A stretch of DNA of 64,000 bases from Shinisaurus crocodilurus (lineage: Eukaryota; Chordata; Lepidosauria; Squamata; Shinisauridae), in the NCBI GenBank assembly GCA_021292165.1, contig CM037879.1, positions 21,103,525 to 21,167,524 on the forward strand. The letters run 5' to 3'. Numbering within the stretch: position 1 is the stretch's first letter; the number at the start of each line of letters is the position of its first letter. Positions 46,704 through 57,779 of the stretch are shown here, piece by piece. Made by a program: the position numbers and the translations under genes. Below the pieces are notes generated by a model, which made no database searches, was not told where the DNA came from, and was given only the letters and a program-made list of their open reading frames with translations.

Positions 46704-47001
46704 TACCTCCAGTATCAGAGGCAGTATGCCTATGTACACCAGTTGCTGGGGAACATGGGCAGGAGGGTGCCGTTACACTCCTGTCCTGCTTGTGGGTTTC
46801 CCATTGGCGCAGCTGGTTGGCCACTGTGTGAACAGAATGCTGGACTAGATGGAACCTTGGTCTGATCCAGCATGGCTCTTCTTATGTTCTTATGACTTTT
46901 TTCTGTCTAAACATGCATAGGATTGTTCCCTTAAAAGTCTTATGGGGGGCCCTTTAGATGGCCATGAGTATTACTTCAGTTGTGAATCACAACAGCTAAC
47001 C

Positions 47002-47709
47002 CACGGGTCCCCAACTTTTTTGGACCTGTGGGCACATTTGGGAATTTCAGAAACTGCTGTGGGCACCACCACAAAATGGTTCCCATTGAGGATGTCCCTA
47101 GTTCCATAATGGCTGCCGTGGGGTCTGCCTAGTTAAAAGAGGCGTGGGGGGGGTAGAGAAATAGCGAAGCTAGAGGCTGGGAGTGGGGTGGAATAGCAAA
47201 GCAAAAGGACAGAGGGGAGAGAAAGAGTGAGGCGAGGAGGGGGAAGAAACAGCGAGGTAAAGAGCTGGAGGAAGAGAAACAGCGAGGCTAGAGACCAGGA
47301 GTGGAAAAGCAGGAAGATAAAGGGGTGAGTGGGAGAGACAGAGCAAGGCTAGGGGCTAGGAAGGGAGAAAAAGAAGGCGAGCTAGGGATGGGAAAAGAGA
47401 GAAATAGTGAGGAAAGGGGTTTGGTGGAGAGAAATAGCAAGGCTGGGAGTGAAGAGGCAGAGAGAGAGCAAAGGGGAAAGGTCTGTGTGTGGACAGAAGA
47501 AGATTAAGTAGGGCCAGGAAGCAACTCTTCCTTTCCCCACCCACTGAGCAGCTGATCAGCAGCAGGTTCAGGAACAGGAAGGAGAACCTGCTGCTCTAAC
47601 TTTCCTCAAGTTTTTTTTAAATTAAAATATATTTTTGAAGGGCACAGAGAGTAGAGAGCTTCACGGGCACCATTGGAGGTCCCCACAGGCGCCGCGTTGA
47701 GGACCGCTG
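47002..47709. mobile_element. hAT-like MITE with purine-rich internal minisatellite
   Basis: The ends CACGGGTCCCCAAC and the reversed CAGCGGTCCTCAACG match. The flanks AGCTAACC and AGCTAACA agree at 7 of 8. About 47150-47510 is a degenerate purine-rich tandem of (AGAGAAAYAGCGAGGCTAG)-like units. It is non-coding. Confidence 0.65.
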
Positions 47710-47783
47710 AGCTAACATTTCTCTTCACCCCCAACCACCATTCCATGGTTTACAACTGCTTCTAAGTTCCTACCTTTGCTAAC

Positions 47784-47814
47784 CATGATGATGATGATGA
47801 TGATGATGATGATA
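47784..47814 (+). repeat. (GAT)n microsatellite
   Basis: About ten ATG/GAT units, then AATACTT. Confidence 0.9.
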
Positions 47815-48796
47815 ATACTTCAAGCATGTGCAGTTTCACATTTTAATCTCACTTAAATCATCATGACTACAGGAATAAAATGGAGCTTCCTTCAGCTACC
47901 CTGATGTCCTCATCACCTGCAGATCTCTGGGTAATCGGGGGGCACTATGGGGCCCTGGACTTTGGCCCCAAGGTCCAGCCCTAGTGGTGCCTCTGCCTAG
48001 CAGTAAGTCCTTAAGACATTACATGGGAGCAAGCATTGTGATCTGGGTGTGCAGAAGTTGGTTTTGTTTAAAATCTTTATATCTCTTTACATTTAAAAAC
48101 TGTTGTTTCAAAGTTCTGTAGTAGTGGATATATTCAGTTGCTTTGTCCAGAATAAAAGGTGAAAGGCCAGGAAAAAAACAAGAAAGATTTTTTGTTCCCC
48201 CTGGCCCTTCACATTTGTCTTCCCCCTGTGTTTTTGCAACTGGAACCTTTTTGCCCTAGCTCTACAATCAGAATTTATATTTACTACAACAATCAGAAAG
48301 GAGAGCGTGGTTGAATTCACACATGCTTTTTCTGTTCAACATCGAAATATTTCAGGTTTCTTGGTTTTGTTTTTTGAGGACTTGAGTGCCAGGAAAGGGA
48401 TGAAGCACATACCCTATTTTTCATCACTTCTAAGATGAAACACTTGTGGGGAGGCAGAGAGAATATATTGTAAAGAGATTGGGGTTGGTCTAAATGATCT
48501 CTGGGGAGTCCTCCCAGCCATTTGACTATTAAACAAAAAACAAAACAAAAAAACAGGATGGGTTAGACATGTTTAGTTTGGCAGATGTTCTTTGGTTATG
48601 GAGATTAGCCTGATAACCTTCAATCCCTGGCCTTTTGGATGAGATGGAGGTGGCAACAAACTGTTCTGGAAGGGAGCTTACTTCCCTATAACTAAAGCCC
48701 AGGTCACACAATCAAATAACTTACCTGTTTCTATAGTGCAACCACTCAATTGATGGTGTTTTATTTAAAGGTGAATTAGATTACAAATATGTTCAT

Positions 48797-49509
48797 ACTA
48801 GCTGTTGCCCGCAGCTTCGCTCAGCATGGATTTTAGGATTTGGTATAATTGTTTTTAAAAGAAACATGTATGGAAAAGATGCAGTGTCTCTGACTGAAAG
48901 TGTAATGTTTAGGCTGAGTGCTGGCAGCAGATATTTTGTGACAGAAAGATCTGTTCTTAAAGAAAAATCAGGTTAATCCTGAGAGTCTACAGGTGATGAA
49001 GAGTAAGCATGCCAAGTTTGAGGTAGATCCGTCTAAACAGTGATGGAGCCTATGCAAAGATGCCCCCCACACAACAGTCAGTCATTTAAAAAGTTTCCCT
49101 CCCTTTTCACCCCCTCAGAGAACATTCTAAATGGCCTAGGGGAGATTTGCATACCCAGCCCTATTGGCCCCTGCAGGAATTCATACGAACATTCTAAGTG
49201 TGGTATGGGCTATTTGCAAAACTGCTGCTATTGGCTCCTGCAGCAAGTTGGCTCCTGCAGCAATTACCGTATGAGGTGAGGCGTATTTGCAGAACTGCAG
49301 ATATGAGAGTGGGGCGATTTTGCCCCCTTTTTTCATCCCCTTAGGGATGGAATTTCCCAAAATCCTTCCTTAGTGGGGGTCTACGTCATAAAAGTAATGT
49401 TCTTTCAAAATGTCACGTTCCTAGATTAAACGGTTTGAGCTGGGCATTTATGACTCAGTCAATCAGTCAGTCAGTCAGTCAGTAAGGACACCTTCTTTTA
49501 TATATATAG
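48797..49509 (+). repeat. Unclassified repeat (TACTAGCTGTTGCCCGC family)
   Basis: It begins ATACTAGCTGTTGCCCGCAG and CTTCGCTCAGCATGG, a motif seen at the ends of a widespread animal repeat. It ends in a (GTCA)n tract (49459-49483) and TTTTATATATATAG. No coding frame is supported. The copia LTR begins at the next base. Confidence 0.45.
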
Positions 49510-50151
49510 TGTTGGTGATATCTTTGAGCAGAGTGTGTGCGAGTTGGGAGATTTATGCTCCTGTCTCTGTGTGCTAGCAGAGGCCTGAAATTTCACACAG
49601 ATCTTCCAGATCTCACCTCCCCCCGCGCAGCGTGTTGTGCCAGTTTCTCCAGCCCAGTCAGCCTTGTTGTCAGACTGCTTCCAGCTTCCCCATTGCAGAT
49701 TAATCCATGGAGTCAGGAAACACTCTGGAACACCACAGGTCTAATTCTACCTGTTTATTCACTTAGCAAGTAAAGTTCTACAGAGTATACATTTCCTAGT
49801 TACAGTCCATGTGCAGAGTATAAATGCATAGCAAGCATTACATCCAGTGGAGTAAGTTGAGCTTCACTCCACCTCAGCAAAGACGTTACATTGTTGCAGT
49901 AACAAAGTCCAGCAAGAAGAAGAGAGAAAGCAGTCCTGCTTCTCTCAAAGATGGCTTCAGACAGAAAACAAGTTAGCACGTCATCAGAACATACAAACCA
50001 TGTGACTAGCTCATATTGCTCTCACGGTCTAGTTTCCCATGCGAAAACACAAGAATCCAGAAAGACGCAACAAACCTGTTTACCTCGCCATTCTGTCCCT
50101 TCCATGTGTCAACAATGTGCTGCAGCTGGTAAAGTGATACATATCACAACA
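49510..50151 (-). mobile_element. Ty1/copia 3' LTR
   Basis: The 642-bp unit starts TGTTGGTGATAT and ends ATATCACAACA, giving inverted TG..CA termini. It directly follows (on the minus strand) a purine-rich tract, CTTGTGGGGGGA at 50152-50163, the priming site for plus-strand DNA. The pol fragment lies on its other side. Confidence 0.8.
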
Positions 50152-50163
50152 TCCCCCCACAAG

Positions 50164-51385
50164 CTGAGTACATCTTGTTTCACATTTGCTCAATGAGGCC
50201 TAGCGCCGTCATTAGCTTCCTGTGTCTTACTACAGGCAATGGTTTTGTGAAAAGATCTGCCACCATGTCCCCTGTTGCACAGTACTTGAGTGTTATCCAC
50301 CCTTTCTGCACACAGTCCTTTACATGAGAGTAACGAACATCAATGTGCTTGGTTCTTGGCCTACATTTTTCATTTTGTGCCATGCTTATGCAAGCCTGGT
50401 TGTCTTCAAAAATTGTAACAGCCTTGTCTACTGGTATTTGCAAATCAGTAAACAGTTGTTTGAACCATTCAATCTCATTGCATGCTTGAGATAAACTGAT
50501 GAATTCAGATTCTGCACTAGATACAGCCACACAAGATTGTTTTCGTGTATACCAGTCAATTAAACTCTTATCATACAAGATCACAGTCCCACTTGTGGAT
50601 TTCCTATCGGTTGCAGCTCCCCAATCAGCATCAGTGTACACACAAAAACCTCCCTCTGTGTGTGATGACAATTTCAGTTTGCAATTCATGGAACCTTTTA
50701 AATATCTTAATACACGTTTCACAGCTAGCCAATCATACATAGAAGGATTTTGCGTTTTCCTGCTAAGTATGTTTACAGCATTGCTGATGTCTGGCCTACT
50801 CACATTTACCAAATATAGCAGGCTTCCAATAACACTCTGATATTGTCCAATATCCTCAAATTCAGTGTTATCTGTGTGTTTTTGATACTCAAGAGTCATT
50901 GGAGTGGTAACTGGGTTACAATTCTCCAATCCATGAATTTCCAGCAATTTCTGAATTTTTCCACTTCGTTCAACCAAGAAAGAACCTTCCTCATCCTGGG
51001 ATAATTGCATTCCAAGATAGTGTTTCACCAAACCTAGATCTTTCAGTTCAAAGTGTGCTTGCAATTCTTTTGCAATTTTGTCTTTTTGACTTACTGATTC
51101 TGTTATCAGTAATATATCATCAACAAAGACTAACAAATACACCCAATGTCCCAATTCTGTGTGACACGTGTACAGACAGTGATCAGCCTTGCTTTGTTTG
51201 AATCCCAAACTAATCAAAACACTGTCTAATTTTTGGTTCCAGCACCTTGCTGCTTGCTTCAGCCCATATATGGATTTGTGCAAATGACATACAAGACTGG
51301 GATTTTCTACAAAACCTTTTGGTTGCACCATGTAGATTTCCTCTTGTAAATCACCATATAGGAAAGCAGTTTTTACATCAAAAGG
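50164..51385 (-). mobile_element. Ty1/copia polyprotein, reverse transcriptase and RNase H, 5'-truncated
   Basis: An open frame of at least 383 codons (51331-50180) extends upstream with FDVKTAFLYGDLQEEIY, the RT motif A region. It continues with CHLHKSIYGLKQAARCWNQK, the catalytic box LLVFVDDILLI, IGSLLYLVNVSRPDI and the RNase H signatures DADWGAATDRKSTSG and EDNQACISMA..RTKHIDVRYSHVKD. There are no stops. Gag, protease, integrase and the 5' LTR are missing, because the frame ends abruptly at about 51385 against a hAT-like end. Copia elements are a minor class in vertebrates. Confidence 0.92.
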
Positions 51386-51427
51386 GCCAGTTTTGGCCTC
51401 TGTGCCTGAGGTTCCTCACCCCTGATC
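51386..51427. repeat. hAT-like MITE end
   Basis: Reversed, it reads CAGGGGTGAGGAACCTCAGG, the terminus of the family at 5673-6024. It abuts the break in the copia element. The stretch 51428-51845 holds nothing I recognise. Confidence 0.5.
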
Positions 51428-51845
51428 TAGGGGGGAAATGGCTCAAGGAGGCCAGTGGCCAAGAAGAAAAATTCCTGGGAAGGGATAAGCACTGCTGCAC
51501 CTACCAATTTTCTGACAAATGCCCTTGCATCATGCCCGGAGACATGAGAACTCAAGCCTTTCCCGAGATAAGTAGTTCTGCCCTAATTTGTAGGATTTGG
51601 ATTGTCAGAATATGGAGTCGAATATTCTGGGTTTGCCTTCGGGCAAGAAAGTCTGCCTTGGTAACAGGCAGTCCTCTCCAAGGACATCTTATGAGATCAT
51701 TTCACCTTTGGCACAGTTTTATGTTGTACAGGTTTTTTCTTTGTGGCTTCAGGGTCCTTCGAGCTGGGAGCCGGTAAATTGTTTGCAGGTGGCATTACCT
51801 CATACAATGGGTGTGCCTGTACATACATGTATTTAAGGAAGTCAT

Positions 51846-52750
51846 TGTGTGTGTGTAGGAAGGGGGGGGCTGGCTGACCCGCCACACCCCCACCCTTTCC
51901 TACCCAAAAGGAACCAAGACCCCCAGAGATCTCAAGATACCAGATTGCCAGCCTCAGTTGTCTGCAATCCTACTTGAATCTCTGTTCAGGGACTTGCCTT
52001 TCTGACTGTAACCTGGATTTAGTTACTGAAGCCACAGAGCGACTACAAAACCCATGTGGGGTAAAACCAAGAAAGGTTTATTCTGGTAGCACTTTACAAC
52101 AAAAGGTGGGAAATGAGAGAAGCACAAAATAGAGAGACACTTTAGTACACAGTAAAGCTGCAAAATAACAAAACCTGATTCTTAATATCTCTCAGGCACA
52201 CAACTCTGTTACCTGAGGGTCAGTTCTCTTCCATGGTTAGATCCAGCACAGCCTTGCTGCCCGATGGAGATTACCACACCTACCCGAAGGTCCGAGATGG
52301 GTAGCCTCCCACAAGGCTTGCCTTTACCAGAGCCCTCATTCAGCTAATTTCACCAGGAGCTACCTGGGGTCGGATCCTGAGGCCCCCCGAAGGCTTGGGC
52401 CTCTCCTTGGCATGCCGCCATTGCTCCAACAGCCGGCAGACACGCGATGACCAAAGACAAAGACAAAAAACCACACGTTGGGAAATATAGCTCTTTCCCC
52501 CTCCCCTCCTCCTTCCTGTAGCTTTGCTGCTTCTCAGCCAATCAGGGTGAACTTCACCTGTCCAGGCAGGGAGGGGAACTCATGACTTTTGCATCTGAAA
52601 AGCTGTAGACAGGCGCCATTTCCCATCCGATAATTTATGCACATTTCGCCTCCTCCCAGCCCCCCAACTGGCCTTACTTGGTTTACACATGAGGAGGCTG
52701 TGTGTGTGTGTGTGTGTGTGTAGGAACCCCCAAAGGCTCTTTTCTCCACA
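51846..52750 (-). mobile_element. LTR, family A relative (boundaries approximate)
   Basis: It shares the family A body in reverse (ATGTGGGGTAAAACCAAGAA, ACAACAAAAGGTGGGAAATG, AGAGACACTTTAGTACACAG) and ends CTCTTTTCTCCACA. It includes a (GT)n run at 52699-52722. At 905 bp it is longer than the other copies, so the left boundary is uncertain. Confidence 0.5.
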
Positions 52751-53197
52751 CGCTCCCTTTTAAAAAAAATGAAACCTGAGAGGTCAACCCTATCATTTCA
52801 TTTTAAACTAACTTAAAAGAAAAAGCTTTTGCTAGCCTTCTACCACTAGAACACCTCTTCTCCTTCACACACACACAAAAACAGAACAACACAAAAAAGC
52901 ATCAAAACATCAAACACAGTTAACTACAGTCTTAACACAGCTTAAAGCTTAAAGCTTTAAATCTTAAATCTTAAAGCTCTTTAAACATCAAAACAGCAAA
53001 ACAACAATCAGAAGTTTACAGGTTTGCATACACAAGAAACATCATATACAATTCAAATGGGAACCCCAACCCTTCTGTTGCCTGTCTGGCACTCTGTCTA
53101 AAAAAAAACTTTTTTAGGTTGCTATTTTTCACACAAGCCTGTAGGGGGCAGATTGCTGACTGAAATGTGACTCTTCAATTCGCCTTTATGTTTGCTT

Positions 53198-53365
53198 TTA
53201 AAGGCTTGCTTCTGCCACTCTCCACCTAACGACAGGAATCCATCACCCCTTTTTCCAAAGGCTCGCTGGTGGCTTCTCACCACCCAATGACACGAATACA
53301 CCACCCCTTTTCCCAAAGGCTTGCTTGTGGCACTTTCTACCCAATGACATGAATGGGATGACTGT
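53198..53365. repeat. Tandem repeat, about 56 bp x 3
   Basis: Three divergent units each start AAAGGCTYGCT, contain CAATGACA(C/T)GAAT or its variant, and end CACCCCTTTT. The surrounding 52751-54530 has no supported gene and looks like retroelement or LTR debris. Confidence 0.6.
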
Positions 53366-53675
53366 TTCCCTCAGAATTAAAGGCCTAGCCCTGGAGGCTC
53401 CACCCAGGCGGCTAGAACACCAGCCTGGCAACCTTTCAGCCGTTAGAGGGCTTCCCACCTCGTAAGTTCCTTTTAACCTTCTGCTTTGTTTTCTAGCCTC
53501 TGATTTTCTCTGGCAACTCTTCTCTGCCCCCCAGAGGCCCTTTGAATACATGCAGCCATCATTACATTCAAATTTCAAATTGACCTGATACAGCCTGGAC
53601 TAATTTTTTCATTTGGGGACAAGACAACACAAATAGTTCCATTGCTTACACTGGGATCACCCGTCCCCTCCCCTC

Positions 53676-53893
53676 CAGCAACAATTTAACAGTTTTCATT
53701 GGCTTTAATCAACCCCCAATCTCAGTCCTCTTTTCTTCTCGCTGGAGACACCTGGAGGGAAATTCTTCTGTCCGTGCTCCACTCCAGCAACAATTTATCA
53801 GCTTTTATTGGCTTTAATTAACACCCAATCTCAGTCCCCTTTCTTCCCGCTGGAGACACCTGGAGGGAAATTCTTCTGTCTGTGCTTCTCCGC
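53676..53893. repeat. Tandem duplication, about 109 bp x 2
   Basis: The units start CAGCAACAATTTAACAG (53676) and CAGCAACAATTTATCAG (53785). They share CACCTGGAGGGAAATTCTTC. Similarity is about 90 percent by eye. Confidence 0.75.
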
Positions 53894-54835
53894 CAGATAG
53901 GAGGGAAATCCTCTTTTCTTTCTGCTCCTTTCAGTTCTCCATTTCGGCAGCACAGGGACAAAGTCTCTTTTTCGGGGGGGGGGTTCTGATGTCTGCCCCC
54001 CCTCAGCCTTTAGCTGGTTCACACACCATGCCCCCCCCCAAGAGCAACTGGACAGTCTAAGTTCAAAATCTGAGTCCTTCTCCCGTGGGAGAGATGTAGG
54101 GCAGGACTGTGCCTTCCCTCCCCAAAGTCTTGCCAATTTCTTTGGGGCACATAGCCAACCCAATCATTCATCAAACGCTGTCCCAAAATTCAACGTTTTG
54201 CTCACCAGTCTCTTAAGAGAGATTTTCTGGTCTTCTCTCCTTTCTTCTGCTCCCCTTGGAAACAGTGTGTTCTTGTTGGGAGTAAGGAGTTATGAGTAAG
54301 CATTGTTTGGTACTGTTCTCTGTAAGTTTTGTATCTAGCACTCTGTGTATGCTTTGTTCCTGTATTTTATTTTCAAGTCTTAGTTTTTTAGTAAACCTTT
54401 TCTAAGAAAACTGACTTGGGTTTTGTTTTACCTTCACTGACCTAGCCTCTGCCACTAATGCCACTGTCACACCACTGCTACATCTGCTGCTGCTGGGGAA
54501 CATAGCTTCTGTTTTTCCCCCAGTCTCAGATTCCAACATGGATTTCTAAACAGCGAAGTTTGCATTCTTCCCACCCCATGCACTGAATTCTGTGGCAATA
54601 ACCTCCTACAGAAATGCTAATGCTTTTTTTTAAACCTGTGTTTTGGCAATGTCCAGTAGTTGCTTCTTTGGGGGGAGGAGTTTATTATACGGATACATTT
54701 TGTATTGGAACAGTCTTTAATATTTGCTGATGTACATGTGCTTTTAAATTAGCTACCTGCTTCCTGGAAATTTACAAATGGAAGGGGAAATGGATTCTCT
54801 GTGCCCTTTTGACAGCCAAAAACTGGTATTACAAC

Positions 54836-54864
54836 TGTGAAGAAAAGCTTCAGAGTTTCCTGCA

Positions 54865-54900
<36 letters not shown>

Positions 54901-55579
54901 CCACACGTGTAAACAAGTATAATCCCAGCTAGAGGTTGAGAATCCCATGCAAATGTAGCTTCCTCTGATGGCCCCTGACCCTCAGAGTCTCCCATGTCTT
55001 TGATGTCTCTGTGCCACAGGTATTCACATGCAAATGTGACCCAAGCACTCTAGTCATGAGCCACCCCTCCCCTGCCTAGCCCAGATGAAGTTCATCCTGA
55101 TTGGCCAAGGACAGCCAAGCTACGGAAAGGAGGGGGGGGGAGTCTATACTGCCAGCTGTGGCTTCTGGGTTGGTTGTTGTTGTCTAGACGCGAGAAGCGC
55201 GAAGTAGGGCTTTTGCTGAGGCAGGCCCTAAAGAAGACCAACCCCCTGGCAAAGAGAGTAAGTGCCTGGGTATTTATATAGTAAAGGAACTAGTTTTTGT
55301 TATTTTGTAGCTCTACTTGTATGTATCAAAGTGTCTCCCCACCTTTCTCCCTCTTCCCTCATTCCCCACCTTTTATTGTAATCTGTTTACCTTGAATAAA
55401 CTTTCCTGGTTTTACCCCACACAGTGTGTGTGGTTCCTCTGTGGTTCAGTGCTAAATCCAGTGTATAGACCCAGGGCAAGGCCCTGAGAGAATCAGGTCA
55501 AGACGGCAGAGCTAAGGCTGGCAATTTTGCACCTTTGATCTCGGGTCTTGAGTAAAAGACCGGTTGGCAGTACTTCACA
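54836..55579 (+). mobile_element. Solo LTR, family A, with 5-bp TSD
   Basis: It runs from TGTGAAGAAAAGC to GTACTTCACA (744 bp) and is flanked by exact 5-bp duplications ACAAC (54831-54835 and 55580-55584). It contains (CA)n at 54865-54898 and a poly(A) signal AATAAA at 55395. No internal region adjoins it, so it is a recombination product. It cannot be assigned between Gypsy-type and endogenous-retrovirus origin from the LTR alone. Confidence 0.9.
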
Positions 55580-55793
55580 ACAACACTGGAAGGATAAACG
55601 CTCACCTCCTGTAATGCAATGGTTTGAGGACCTTACAATGGTTTCAGTATTTGAATGGGTGGTGTACAGACACTGCCTCTCGAATGGATATTTATTTGTA
55701 TATCTGATCTGCTTTTGTTGAAGCTCATATGTAATTGCTAGAAAGTTGTATTTTCATATATATGCATTTCATATGTATTCATTGATAGAGTGT

Positions 55794-55840
55794 GGAAAGC
55801 TAAGCAGGGTCAGGCCTGGTCATTACTTGGATGGGAGACC
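55794..55840 (+). pseudogene. 5S rRNA-derived fragment
   Basis: GAAAGCTAAGCAGGGTCAGG, then TTACTTGGATGGGAGACC is the 3' half of vertebrate 5S rRNA with a few changes. It is joined to CR1-type sequence, so it is a 5S-headed SINE or chimeric retrotranscript rather than a gene. Confidence 0.8.
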
Positions 55841-55915
55841 CCTCCTCTAGTTTCCTGCATTGAGCAGGGGGTTGGACTTGATGGCCTTGTAGGCCCCTTC
55901 CAACTCTGTTATGAA
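55841..55915 (+). repeat. CR1 LINE 3' end joined to the 5S fragment
   Basis: TTGAGCAGGGGGTTGGACTT, GATGGCCTTGTAGGCCCC and TTCCAACTCTGTTATGA form the conserved 3' end of amniote CR1. They are followed by a (GT)n stretch in place of the usual ATTCTATGA repeats. Confidence 0.75.
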
Positions 55916-56419
55916 GTGTGTGTGTGTGCATTTCTTTGTCTTTTTATTTTCCCTCTTGTTGTACTTTCACAATAAAAAAAATATTTAAAAACCTCTTGCA
56001 GAAATTAGCCACTACCACATGCTCAAAGAATGCAAATTAGTCCTGGGGCTGGAGCCAGTTGGGATAGTGCTGTTGGGGATGGGCAGCATGTGCCCACTTC
56101 CTCCTCACTCCTCGTGTTCTTCCATGGAGGTGGAAGAGTGGTCAGGTGTCCTCTATTATCTTGCACTGTCCTCCTTTTACGCTTGTGTCCGGACAGGCAT
56201 CCGAAGTCATGCTTGTCCGGTAAAAATCTGGGATTGCACATCGGACACTGCATGCTTGTGAAATTTGGTTTGGGGTGGGGGTGGGGGCTCCGCAGGCAAC
56301 CACAGAGGGAACTGGGTCAGGTGGCTGCGTGGCTGGCTGAGTTAACTATTGGCTGCACCAAGAACCAGGACAAGTGCAAGTGAGCAAGCAGTAGGCACCT
56401 CTCTTGGCACGTGCTGATG

Positions 56420-57312
56420 TAGGTAAACAAAAGTGCCACAGAGCACACAACTGCACAGAAAGAAAATATGTTATCGAAAAATATCACGGTTGTCCCTCAG
56501 AAAGAGATATGTGTCATCTGACCATGACAAGGATTAAACAAAAATATAAATATAAAGTATAGTAAATAACTAACAATAAGAAAACCTTCCAAAGATTCTT
56601 TACTGCTTATGAACAAAGGATTTTTCAGTCCGGAACTTTCTGCTACGGGTACAGTCCAAACTATAAGTTCTATAGATGGAAACCATGTTATTTTTTACCT
56701 TCACGGTAATTGCTCGTAAGCAGGGACCTTAAGAAGACTTGTTCTGATGAAGTCACATATGACGAAACAGGCTTTACAATCCGGATTCCTATATAACAGT
56801 CTGCTTATAGTAGTCTTATCTACTGTTATTACTTGCCAACATTGTTTGTCCTTCTTTTCTTTATCGTCAGCCTTGCTTTGATTTTGTTACCTGTTATTCA
56901 TTACATTCAGTGTTTTTCCCTTCCCCCCTCTCATTTTGTCTTTGCTAATACTCTGTTTACTGTAGTTTTACTTATTGTTACTGACCTGCCTACTTTGTGT
57001 GTTATTGTTTTCTTTAATGTTAATATTTTTCATCAATTGTTGATTGGCTGTGTTTGTTTATATTATATATCTTGGCACATGCTTGCAGCATTTTGGTGTC
57101 TTCATTATTAGCTGTTACTACTACGTACCATATCTCATATTGATTGTCACAACATGTTTTCTTGTTATTTACTATTCTTTATATTTATATTTTTGTTTAA
57201 TCCTTGTCATGGTCAGTTGACACATATCTCTTTCTGAGGGGCAACCATGATATTTTTCGATAATATATTTTCTTTCTGTGCAGTTGTGTGCTCTGTGGCA
57301 CTTTTGTTTACC
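56420..57312. mobile_element. Foldback element with about 160-bp inverted arms and a hammerhead-like core
   Basis: The left arm (about 56420-56585) and right arm (about 57157-57312) are long reverse complements, with shared AAACAAAAGTGCCACAGAGC and CATGACAAGGATTAAACAAA. The spacer holds CTGATGA (56744-56750), a GTC/GAC stem (56752-56763) and GAAAC. Inverted long terminal repeats plus a hammerhead-like motif recall Penelope-like elements, but no reverse transcriptase is present. The interior frame 56833-57111 is a hydrophobic run in T-rich DNA and is not a gene. Confidence 0.6.
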
Positions 57313-57643
57313 TATTACCTATTATCCAGCTGCAGCCTTCGCTGTCTTTGTGATGTGCTGATGTAGGACAGCAAAGAGGAGGAAGCTGGGGTGCAGCACC
57401 CCTACTGTTGCCTGTACCCCCATCCCCTTGGCTTCACATTCGCCTCACCATCTTTTGCTACCTGCTTTCACTTTGGTCCTTTTTTCTACTGGAAGCTCCA
57501 TAACTGGGGGATGCAGGGTGGGGGAGGGATAGAATCTAAGCCTCCCAGTCCCACCCACAAGAGTGGGGATACCAAATTAAGAATGGCAGATCTGAGGCAT
57601 GCACAACCATGTTCCACACTTCCCAGCCAATGTCTGTTTAGAG

Positions 57644-57779
57644 CAGTGTTCTCCAATCTTGGGTCCCCAGATGTTTTTGGCCTACAACTCCCAGCATGCC
57701 CCAATGCCAACTATGCTGGCTGGGGCATGCTGGAAGTTCTAGGCCAAAAACATCTGGGGTACCCAGGTTGAGAACACTG
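57644..57779. mobile_element. hAT-like hairpin MITE, older copy
   Basis: It is a sister of 21973-22107, with CAGTGTTCTCCAATCTTGGG at the left and the inverted CCCAGGTTGAGAACACTG at the right, several mismatches between arms, and a partial target duplication (GTTTAGAG versus TTTAGTAG). Confidence 0.8.

Larger units (their letters stand above)
45130..46892 (+). repeat. CR1-like LINE 3' fragment, interrupted twice
   Basis: The host repeat encodes a CR1-type C-terminus (VDRETFFSLSHNTRNQWGHP, MKLIGGRFRADKRKDFFTRR, SVKLWN, then NFDGFNRGLDKFMEDKAI-like after the break). It ends GGCTCTTCTTATGTTCTTATG. It is present as 45170-45347, 45527-45622 and 46704-46892. A MITE (45348-45526) and a minus-strand LINE fragment (45623-46703) separate the parts. 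Bases 45130-45166 are an inverted copy of 45177-45213. Confidence 0.75.

Noticed and set aside
55794..55840. Functional 5S rRNA gene
   Set aside because: Only the 3' half is present and it is fused to CR1 sequence.
56833..57111. 92-codon hydrophobic frame as a membrane protein
   Set aside because: It lies in T-rich spacer DNA of a foldback repeat, with no splice or promoter context.
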